NCBI GenBank assembly: GCA_044226785.1
Contig: JBGAGK010000025.1
Span: 4,066-68,065 of the forward strand
Direction: 5' to 3'
Origin: TMP-86 sp039807285
Lineage (GTDB): Bacteria; Pseudomonadota; Gammaproteobacteria; Steroidobacterales; Steroidobacteraceae
DNA length: 64,000 nucleotides
Position 1 is the stretch's first letter. Every line of letters begins with the position of its first letter. Position numbers and translations under genes: made by a program. Below are positions 41,298 to 48,264 of this stretch, piece by piece. Below the pieces are notes generated by a model that did not search any database, had not been told where the DNA came from, and was given only the letters and a program-made list of their open reading frames with translations.

Positions 41298-42410
41298 TTA
41301 TGCTGCCAAGGTCTGGCGTGACTGCGGCTCCGACTGTAACTGTAAAATCCTATAAGTTTCTGCAACGGAAAAACTAGTCTTGCCTGATTGATGGAGTCTG
41401 ATCAGCGCGCCATCCGCTGGCCGCTGTTGAAGATCACTCAGTCTTCGTACGAGTTTTTCTGCTTCCATTGGTTTCAATGCCCGCATCATCAGTCGGGCGA
41501 AGCACCGACCCGGTCTGACCAACGCGTCGTCCAAATCGCCGATGTTAGGTAGATTTGTCGAGAAAATGATCTTTCGTCCCTGACCGCGGACGATTCCGTC
41601 AGCGATGGTGAGAAACCGCTGCATCAACTCGTTGCCATCCAGACGAGGGCCGAGCAGATGGTCAGCGTCTTCGACGATGAAGACATCATTGGTTGTAGTC
41701 AGAAATCGTACGTATAGCTCGTCTCGGTTCAATGCTTCCATATCATTGCTAGACATCGCCTCGGTCTTCTTGTTTTTGCGTTGCGACATCCTTCCAAGGA
41801 TTGCTCGGATCAATTTGGTCTTTCCGGAGCCTGGTGGACCCTGCAGCACCAGAACTGGATCTGAAGAGTCAAGATATCGATCAATAAATGTTTGTATGCC
41901 CTCGGCGATTTCCGGATAGGCCTCATCCAGCAGTGTTTCATTGGCGACCTCATCCATGGATGCGTAGTTAAGCGTTTCGTGTGAACTGAAGTGCCAATGT
42001 ACTGTAAACATTGGGTCCACGATTCTGGATTCTCCGACTATCGAGACAATATGTTCATGCGCGCGCTCAAGAATCGCTTTCGAGTCTGCATAGATGAAAA
42101 AGCCACAGGTACTGTAGGTGCGCTGTTCCGATCCAGTTAAATCGACGAGAAAATCACCTGCGTCTAAAATCAGAGTTTGATGGCTTGGCCTGTAGGCGTT
42201 CCATTTGCCGTACTCTGCTAGGCGATTCAGGATGTTGTCCAAGCGTTCGCGTGAGGCAATCGTTGAATGATTTCCGTGGCTGTATTTTGCGAAGCCACCC
42301 TCCATTGCTTGAATAATTCGCGTCTGAACTGCAAGGTCAGCAATATCAGATACCGGCTTGTTGAAATTGAATCGGACATTGGCAGGTTTTTCGGGCAGAG
42401 TATCGGCCAT
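41298..42410 (-). CDS. Orphan AAA+ ATPase
   Basis: A protein of about 370 residues. The N-terminal ~180 residues have no domain I recognise. The C-terminal AAA+ module has Walker A QGPPGSGKTK (about residues 190-198 from this start), Walker B DVFIVEDADHLL, sensor 1 IIFSTN, and an RPGR arginine-finger-like motif. The ATG at 42410 has GAGGA 7 bases upstream; an ATG at 42437 is possible. Base composition is visibly more AT-rich than the neighbours, suggesting horizontal origin. No protease, nuclease or transposition partner is adjacent. It has its own palindromic operator. Function unknown; remodelling, mobile-element or defence roles are possible. Confidence 0.85.
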   Translation of the reverse strand: MADTLPEKPANVRFNFNKPVSDIADLAVQTRIIQAMEGGFAKYSHGNHSTIASRERLDNILNRLAEYGKWNAYRPSHQTLILDAGDFLVDLTGSEQRTYSTCGFFIYADSKAILERAHEHIVSIVGESRIVDPMFTVHWHFSSHETLNYASMDEVANETLLDEAYPEIAEGIQTFIDRYLDSSDPVLVLQGPPGSGKTKLIRAILGRMSQRKNKKTEAMSSNDMEALNRDELYVRFLTTTNDVFIVEDADHLLGPRLDGNELMQRFLTIADGIVRGQGRKIIFSTNLPNIGDLDDALVRPGRCFARLMMRALKPMEAEKLVRRLSDLQQRPADGALIRLHQSGKTSFSVAETYRILQLQSEPQSRQTLAA

Positions 42411-42457
42411 ATCAGAATCCTCGTTGTTGAAAGACATTCAGCACGGTGCCACACTGT

Positions 42458-42476
42458 CGCGACATATAATGTCGCG
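42458..42476. promoter_or_regulatory. Palindromic operator upstream of the AAA ATPase
   Basis: Arms cgcgacat (42458-42465) and atgtcgcg (42469-42476) around 3 bases form a perfect 19-bp dyad, 48 bp upstream of the preferred AAA start. The rest of the gap to 42656 shows a gc-rich cccgcg/cgcggg stem (42616-42647) and no gene. Confidence 0.6.
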
Positions 42477-42656
42477 GTAAGAAGCAGTGCCGCTCTTTAG
42501 GCGGTCGTAAGACCCGGTGATATGGGCGCCGCGAGTAGATGCGTGGTCGATTTCACGTAAAAGGGTTTTGAGTGACGGACGCAGTACTAAGGCAATGGGA
42601 ATTGCTGCGCGCCATCCCGCGTGCGCCCGCCTGTCTGCCAGCGCGGGAGAGGGACC

Positions 42657-42872
42657 TTAGGCGGCCGTTTCCACCTTGCCCGGCAGCTTACTCAACACCA
42701 AACGCTTCAAATCCACCTTGTGACTGGCGTTATCGATGTCGATGCCGACAAGATTACCGCTGGCATCGTAGTCGAGTACGATGCCGTCGGAGATTTCGCG
42801 GCTGTCGGTGCTCGGCTTTTCCGACAGGTCGATGTACAGCGAGTCCGTTTCAGGGAAGTAACTCAGTTTCAC
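42657..42872 (-). CDS. DUF2283 domain protein
   Basis: A 71-residue DUF2283 protein: MKLSYFPETDSLYIDLSEKPSTDSREISDGIVLDYDASGNLVGIDIDNAS. The family is a small beta-rich domain of unknown function common in toxin-antitoxin and accessory regions. Its ATG overlaps the stop of the AgaR-like gene (ATGA), so it is the last gene of that minus-strand operon. Confidence 0.88.
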   Translation of the reverse strand: MKLSYFPETDSLYIDLSEKPSTDSREISDGIVLDYDASGNLVGIDIDNASHKVDLKRLVLSKLPGKVETAA

Positions 42873-43645
42873 ACTAATCTCACCTCCACCCCCCGCGCCC
42901 GCATCTCCTCTATCGCCTCTGACGCCGCGCCGCGATCGGTGATCAGCAGGTTGATCTGCTCCACGCGCGCGATCAGCGAGACATTGCGGCGCATGAGTTT
43001 GGAGGAATCCGCGACCACCACGACCTGGCGTGAGATGGCGATCATCTTGGCGTTGAGCTGGGCTTCGGCGAGGTGAGGCGTCATCACGCCGACCTTGGGG
43101 TCCACGCCGTCGGCGCCCAGGTACAGCCGGTCGGCTTGCAGGGCTTCGAGCGCCAGTTCCGCCATCGGCCCGGAGAGCGAGTTGGATTCGCGCCGCAGGA
43201 TGCCGCCGGGCATGATCAGCCGCACCGAGGGCGTGTCGATCAGCAACGCGGCGATGTTGAGCGCGTTGGTGATCACGTTGATGGACTTCAGTTCCAGCGC
43301 ACGGATGCGCCGCGCGATCTCCGCGGTGGTGGTGCCCGAATCCAGGATGATGGTCTCACCGTCGCGGATGAGCGCGGCCGCGGCTTCCGCGATGCGCAGC
43401 TTCTCGGCATGATGTTGGCGCTGCTTCACGTCCAACGGCGGATCGCTCTGCGCGCTTAGCGCGCCGCCATGCGTGCGGGTCAGCGCGCCGGCGCCTTCCA
43501 GCGTCGCGAGGTCGGTGCGGATGGTGACCTGCGAGGTGCCGAAGCGCGCGGCGAGATCCTCCACCGTGACCCGGCCTTCGGCGCGCACCAGCTCGCAGAT
43601 GCGGCGGCGGCGTTCCTCGATCAGCAGTCCCCGTTCGGCGCGCAT
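42869..43645 (-). CDS. agaR: DeoR-family regulator, AgaR-like
   Basis: A 258-residue DeoR/GlpR repressor: winged HTH at the N-terminus (RRRRICELVRAEGRVTVEDLAARFGTSQVTIRTDLATLEGAGALTRTHGGA) and the DeoRC sugar-phosphate sensor (ILDSGTTTAEIARRI, ITNALNIAALLI, YLGADGVDPKVGVMTPHLAEAQLNAKMI, VADSSKLMRR). Gene context with GatZ/KbaZ, AgaS and an amino-sugar kinase points to AgaR. It overlaps the GH36 gene by one base (TGATG). Candidate operators lie in the GH36/EamA divergent promoter. The inducer is probably a galactosamine or tagatose phosphate. Confidence 0.85.
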   Translation of the reverse strand: MRAERGLLIEERRRRICELVRAEGRVTVEDLAARFGTSQVTIRTDLATLEGAGALTRTHGGALSAQSDPPLDVKQRQHHAEKLRIAEAAAALIRDGETIILDSGTTTAEIARRIRALELKSINVITNALNIAALLIDTPSVRLIMPGGILRRESNSLSGPMAELALEALQADRLYLGADGVDPKVGVMTPHLAEAQLNAKMIAISRQVVVVADSSKLMRRNVSLIARVEQINLLITDRGAASEAIEEMRARGVEVRLV

Positions 43646-45912
43646 CAGACGGGAACCGCCTCGAGCACCAGGAATTGCTCGAACGCAACGCTGAGCCGCG
43701 CCGCCGGTGCGCGGATCTCGCCCAGGTCGCGATCGTTGAAGTAATCACGTACGCGGTAGCGGCCCGCGGCGAGGCCCCTGATGTTCACGGTTCCATTCCA
43801 GTTGCGCGCATACAGCGCATAGTAAAGCCTGCCGGATTTTTCTATCACATGGGTCTCGGGCTTGTCGAAGCCGATGTCATACAGCTCGCCGCGGTACCTG
43901 CCCTTCGGCAGCAGACGCTGGTTGTACAGCGCGATCCATTTGCGCCACAGCGCCTCCTTCTCCGGCGTCAGCAGGAAGGAGTCCTTGGGCTTCGGATCGC
44001 GCGGCCAGGTGAACTTCGTCGACACGACGGCGCCGATGCCCACGGTGGAGGCGAAATCGTCGTGCCCGTCGCTGAGTTCGACGTGGTCGCCCGCGAACGC
44101 CGCGCTCGGGCCCATCAGGGCCTTGAGCGTCTTGCCCTTGTGGCGCACCTGCCAGGAGGATTCGGGATCGGAGGCGGGAGCCTGGTTCATGGAGGCGAAG
44201 TTGAAGAACGAGTAAGACGTTCCACAGGGGCACAACTCCATCACCGCCTCGGGGTCCAGCTCGCGCGCGGTGGTGTACAGGGCGTGGAAGAAGTCCTGCA
44301 GCTTTTCCGTCGATTCCTCCGGACGCGCGTGCCGGTGCGCCGGGTTGTAGCAGGGCGCCACGCCGTTCAGATGCTGGCCGTCGATTTTCAGTCCCGCGAA
44401 GCCCCACTCGCCGATGAACCGCCGCACCAATTTTTGCGTGTAGGCGACGGTCGGCGCGTAGGCCGGGCAGAGATAGAAGCTGTTCCACCAGGAGACGAGC
44501 TGCGGCGCGCCGTCCTTGTCCAGCAGCAGCATGTCGGCATGGTCATGCAGCAGATCCGAGCCCGGCGCGGCGGCCAGCGGCGCGACCCACAGCCGCGGCT
44601 TGAGCGAGGCGGCACGGATGTCGCCGACCACGCGCCGCATGTCCTCGGCGCCGCGCGGAAATTTCGCGGCCTGCAGATTCCAGTCGCCCACGTTCGACTG
44701 CCAGCCATCGTCGATTACCGCCCATTTCAGCCCCAGGTCTTTCACCTTCGGCAGCGTGTCGAGGATGAGCTGCGGCGTGCAGTCGCGCTCATAACCCCAG
44801 GCGCACCAGATGGGCTCGTAAGCCGCCTCCGGCGGCGGCGCGGGGCGGATGCCGCGGTCGGCCATGATGCGGCGGTAGGCATCGAGCGTGGCGAAGTAGT
44901 CGCCGCTGTGAACGGCGACGAAGGTCTCGGGCGTATCGAACTGCTCGCCGGGCGCAAGGCTTCGTTCCAGCCGCCCGGCCATGCCCAGTTTCACGCCCCG
45001 TGCGGAATGTTCGACGGGCAGGGACACCAGCCGCGGCCTTGCCTCCAGATGTCCGACGCCAAGGCCGCAATCGCGCCGCCACACATCGACGATGGGCGTG
45101 CCGCCGCCGTAGTCCGAGGCGTTCATGCCCATGAAATTGTCCTGCGCGAAGCCGGCGCGCACCGGCTGCACCCAGTCGCGGCGATCCGCGTGCGTGCTGC
45201 CACAGTAGGACCAGAACTGCGGCTCGCCGGCGGACACTCCATGCGCGTCGTCCGCGGCGAAAGGGTCATGCCGCTCGCCGGCGGCAGGCTTGCGCGCCTC
45301 GTCCGCGCGTGAGCCGTGCTGTGTCGCCGCGGCCGAAGGCTGCGGTGCCTCGTCGCCGATCGCCAGGAATTCCAAGTCCGCGTTCCGCCATGCGCTCAGC
45401 GCGACGGGCCGCGCGGAGAGATTCCGGTAGGACACGCGCAGGAACAAGAAACCCGGGTAGCGCGCAAACAGCCGCGCCTCCACGGTCTTGGCGAGCTGCG
45501 CATCGCTCACGCCTCTCACCGTCAGGCAGTTGCCGGGCCCGTGAGGTCCGTCGATGGGCCGCGTCGCCGCCTCCTGCAACGCGAACCGATCCATGCGGCT
45601 GCCGTCGGCGAGCAGCAACCATTCCGTCGCGGCCCAGTCGGTGAGGGCGAGCGGGTGTGAAGGCGCAGACCCGACTCGTTGCAGGCACGAACGGAGCGAA
45701 GCATCGAACGCGACGCGCAAGGCGCCATCGCCGATGCTCGGGCTCGAACCCTGCATCGTAGTTGCGCGCGCCGCCGCGCTCCCCGCTGCCGCGGCCTGTG
45801 CGGCGGGCGTGGCAGAGGCAGCCGAAGCCACGGCTGCAGATGCCTGCCCGGCCAGGGCGGCGCCGGCGACGAGCTGCAGGAATTCACGGCGGCTGGTGGG
45901 TATGCGGCTCAT
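43645..45912 (-). CDS. GH36-type alpha-galactosidase/alpha-N-acetylgalactosaminidase candidate, Tat-exported
   Basis: A 755-residue glycoside hydrolase. The N-terminus is a Tat signal (SRREFLQLVAGAALAG). The catalytic barrel is visible as WCAWGYERDC, LGLKWAVIDDGWQSNVGDWN, and GFAGLKIDGQHL, whose Asp is the likely nucleophile; SDPESSW is the likely acid/base region. The family acts on alpha-galactosides or, in some members, alpha-GalNAc. Context with AgaS and an amino-sugar kinase makes alpha-N-acetylgalactosaminidase attractive but unproven. First gene of the GH36-agaR-DUF2283 operon, divergent from the transporter operon. Confidence 0.85.
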   Translation of the reverse strand: MSRIPTSRREFLQLVAGAALAGQASAAVASAASATPAAQAAAAGSAAARATTMQGSSPSIGDGALRVAFDASLRSCLQRVGSAPSHPLALTDWAATEWLLLADGSRMDRFALQEAATRPIDGPHGPGNCLTVRGVSDAQLAKTVEARLFARYPGFLFLRVSYRNLSARPVALSAWRNADLEFLAIGDEAPQPSAAATQHGSRADEARKPAAGERHDPFAADDAHGVSAGEPQFWSYCGSTHADRRDWVQPVRAGFAQDNFMGMNASDYGGGTPIVDVWRRDCGLGVGHLEARPRLVSLPVEHSARGVKLGMAGRLERSLAPGEQFDTPETFVAVHSGDYFATLDAYRRIMADRGIRPAPPPEAAYEPIWCAWGYERDCTPQLILDTLPKVKDLGLKWAVIDDGWQSNVGDWNLQAAKFPRGAEDMRRVVGDIRAASLKPRLWVAPLAAAPGSDLLHDHADMLLLDKDGAPQLVSWWNSFYLCPAYAPTVAYTQKLVRRFIGEWGFAGLKIDGQHLNGVAPCYNPAHRHARPEESTEKLQDFFHALYTTARELDPEAVMELCPCGTSYSFFNFASMNQAPASDPESSWQVRHKGKTLKALMGPSAAFAGDHVELSDGHDDFASTVGIGAVVSTKFTWPRDPKPKDSFLLTPEKEALWRKWIALYNQRLLPKGRYRGELYDIGFDKPETHVIEKSGRLYYALYARNWNGTVNIRGLAAGRYRVRDYFNDRDLGEIRAPAARLSVAFEQFLVLEAVPV

Positions 45913-45938
45913 GATGCGTAAGCCCTCTTGACACTAAC

Positions 45939-46008
45939 GAAAGTATGCGAAATAGTTATCGAAAGTAAATCAAAAATAAATCGGGGATTTATGGTTTCGT
46001 TTTCTTTC
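45939..46008. promoter_or_regulatory. Candidate AgaR operators in the divergent GH36/EamA promoter
   Basis: TTTCGTTTTCTTTC at 45995-46008 matches, with one mismatch, the TTTCRTTTYRTTTY core of the E. coli AgaR consensus as I recall it. On the other strand TTTCG recurs at about 45964, 45953 and 45943, spaced 11 and 10 bp. The region is AT-rich against a GC-rich background. Confidence 0.6.
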
Positions 46009-46070
46009 GAATTTGTCAAGACGCCTCGCTGAACCATGAGCGGCATGCGCAAGGTTGCCCGGAGCCGTTC

Positions 46071-46967
46071 ATGAGCCGCCGCGCCGGGCTGATTTTCGCA
46101 CTGATCACCACGGCTTTCTGGGGCGTGTGGGGCGCGTTCGCCGGCCGGCCGGCCGACAACGGTTTTCCCGAGACCCTGATTTACGTGGTGTGGGCTGGCA
46201 CCATGATTCCGCCCTGCCTGTACGCGCTGGCGCGCGTGGGCTGGCGCTGGGAACACGACGCCCGCTCGGTGCTGCTCGGCTGCCTCATCGGCTTCACCGG
46301 TTCGGGTGGCCAGATGCTGCTGTTTCATGCCGTGCACACTGGGCCCACTTATCTCATCTTTCCGCTGGTGGCGCTGTCGCCGCTGGTGACCATCGCGCTG
46401 TCCGTGGGCTGGCTGGGTGAACGGGTCACGCGCCTGGGCGCGCTCGGCATCGTGCTGGCGCTGCTCGCCCTGCCGCTGTTCGATTACGCGCCGGGCGAAG
46501 GCTTCCAGGGTCACGGCGTGGCCTGGTTCCTCTACGCGCTGATCGTGCTCGCTGCCTGGGGCGTGCAGGCGTTTTTCATCAAGCTCGCCAACAAGACCAT
46601 GTCGGCCGAGAGCATCTTCGTATACATGACGCTCACGGGTCTCGCGCTCATCCCGCTGGCCCTGTACATGACGGATTTCTCGCGGCCCATCAATTACGGT
46701 CTCGACGGGCCGGGCCTTGCGGCCATCACCCAGATTTTGAACGCCGTCGGGGCGCTCACGCTGGTGTACGCGTTCCGTTACGGCAAGGCTATCGTGGTAT
46801 CGCCGCTGACCAACGCCGGCGCGCCGCTCATCACCGCGCTCATCTCGCTGGCATTGCTCGGCGTGGTGCCACACTCGCTCAAGCTCGTCGGCGTGTTGCT
46901 GGCCTTCGTGGCCGCGGCGCTCCTCGCCATCGAGCCCGAGGAAGCCGCGGGAGAGGCGGGCGCATGA
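46071..46967 (+). CDS. EamA/DMT-superfamily transporter
   Basis: A 298-residue inner-membrane protein with 10 hydrophobic segments in two EamA-like repeats (ALITTAFWGVWGAFAGRP at the start; YALIVLAAWGVQAFFIKLANK at the repeat join). It is the first gene of the plus-strand amino-sugar operon and overlaps KbaZ by 4 bp (ATGA). It likely brings the sugar across the inner membrane in place of the PTS permease used by enteric bacteria; that is inference from context. Confidence 0.87.
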   Translation: MSRRAGLIFALITTAFWGVWGAFAGRPADNGFPETLIYVVWAGTMIPPCLYALARVGWRWEHDARSVLLGCLIGFTGSGGQMLLFHAVHTGPTYLIFPLVALSPLVTIALSVGWLGERVTRLGALGIVLALLALPLFDYAPGEGFQGHGVAWFLYALIVLAAWGVQAFFIKLANKTMSAESIFVYMTLTGLALIPLALYMTDFSRPINYGLDGPGLAAITQILNAVGALTLVYAFRYGKAIVVSPLTNAGAPLITALISLALLGVVPHSLKLVGVLLAFVAAALLAIEPEEAAGEAGA

Positions 46968-48241
46968 AGCTCATGCTCGATCTGGTCGAGCGTCATCGCG
47001 CCGGTGCCGCCGTCGGCATCTACTCGGTCTGCTCCGCGCATCCGCTGGTCATCCGCGCGGCGCTGCAGCATGCCAAGGCCCTGGACCGGCCGGCATTGAT
47101 CGAGGCCACTTCCAACCAAGTCAACCAGGACGGCGGATACACCGGCCTCACGCCGGCGCAGTTTCGTGACGTGGTGTGGAGCCTCGCCGATGAGGCCGGA
47201 CTGGCGCGCGAGCGCGTTTTGCTGGGCGGCGATCACCTGGGACCCAATGCCTGGCAGTCGCAGCCCGCCAAGGACGCCCTGCAGCGCGCCGCGGTCATGG
47301 TCGCCGAGTATGTGCGCGCCGGCTTTCGCAAAATCCATCTGGACTGTTCCATGCCCTGCGGCGATGACCGGCGGCTGACGGATGCGATCATCGCCGAGCG
47401 CAACGCCGGCCTGTGCGCGCGCGCCGAAGAAGCCTGGCGCGCCGGCGGCGGCGATGCGCCGGTGTACATCATCGGTTCGGAAGTTCCCACGCCGGGCGGC
47501 GCGCGGGAGACGTTGCACGAGCTGCAAGTGACGACACCGGAGGCGGCGCTCGCCACCCTGGAGGCGCACCGCGCGGCATTCCTGCGTCACGGGCTGCAGG
47601 CGGCGTGGGAGCGCGTGGTGGGACTGGTGGTCCAGCCCGGCGTGGAGTTCGACGACACCTGCGTCATCGACTACGTGCCCGAGAAGGCGCAGCGGCTCAG
47701 CGCCTGTCTCGCCTCGCAGCCGCACCTGGTGTTCGAGGCGCATTCCACCGACTACCAGACGCCGGAGGCGCTGGCCGAACTGGTGCGCGATCACTTCGCC
47801 ATTTTGAAAGTCGGGCCCGCGCTCACCTTCGCGTTGCGCGAAGCGGTTTGGGCGCTCGATCGCATCGAGCAGGAATGGCTGGGGCCGAAAAACGGCTCGC
47901 AGGTGCGCAGTACGGTGCTGCAGGCCATGCGCAGGGAGCCGCGGCACTGGATCAAGTATTACCAGAACAGCGGCCATGCGCTGGACCTGCAACTCGAATA
48001 CAGCCTGAGCGATCGCATCCGCTATTACTGGCCGGTGCCGGAGGTGGCGCATGCCATGGCGCGCCTCACCGCCTCGTTCGAGCGTTCCAGGCCGCCGCTG
48101 CCGTTGCTCAGCCAATACCTGCCGGCCGCCTACGAGGCGTTGCGCGGCGGCGAGCTCGCCACCGATGCGCACGGCCTGGTCATGCATCACATCCGGCAGG
48201 TGCTGGCCGAGTACTCGGCGGCCTGTGACCAAACGGGATGA
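46964..48241 (+). CDS. kbaZ: D-tagatose-bisphosphate aldolase accessory subunit (KbaZ/GatZ type)
   Basis: A 425-residue GatZ/KbaZ-family protein: GIYSVCSAHPLVIRAALQHA, IEATSNQVNQDGGYTGLTPAQF, GGDHLGPNAWQ, HLDCSMPCGDD. In enteric bacteria this non-catalytic subunit is needed for full activity of the class II aldolase KbaY/GatY. No KbaY/GatY gene is present here, so a partner is elsewhere or the protein has another role (some GatZ-like proteins are proposed to act as kinases). It overlaps its neighbours by 4 bp on both sides. Confidence 0.92.
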   Translation: MKLMLDLVERHRAGAAVGIYSVCSAHPLVIRAALQHAKALDRPALIEATSNQVNQDGGYTGLTPAQFRDVVWSLADEAGLARERVLLGGDHLGPNAWQSQPAKDALQRAAVMVAEYVRAGFRKIHLDCSMPCGDDRRLTDAIIAERNAGLCARAEEAWRAGGGDAPVYIIGSEVPTPGGARETLHELQVTTPEAALATLEAHRAAFLRHGLQAAWERVVGLVVQPGVEFDDTCVIDYVPEKAQRLSACLASQPHLVFEAHSTDYQTPEALAELVRDHFAILKVGPALTFALREAVWALDRIEQEWLGPKNGSQVRSTVLQAMRREPRHWIKYYQNSGHALDLQLEYSLSDRIRYYWPVPEVAHAMARLTASFERSRPPLPLLSQYLPAAYEALRGGELATDAHGLVMHHIRQVLAEYSAACDQTG

Positions 48242-48264
48242 CAGACAGAAAGGAGATGAATGCC

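Noticed and set aside
42600..42656. Possible REP-type element with a cccgcg/cgcggg stem
   Set aside because: Only one copy was noticed, and the stem is 6 bp with a 20-base loop, too weak to name.
43675..45312. A 545-codon plus-strand open frame opposite the GH36 gene
   Set aside because: It mirrors the GH36 coding strand, has no recognisable domain and is rich in Arg/Gly/Val; the minus-strand frame has a Tat signal and catalytic motifs.
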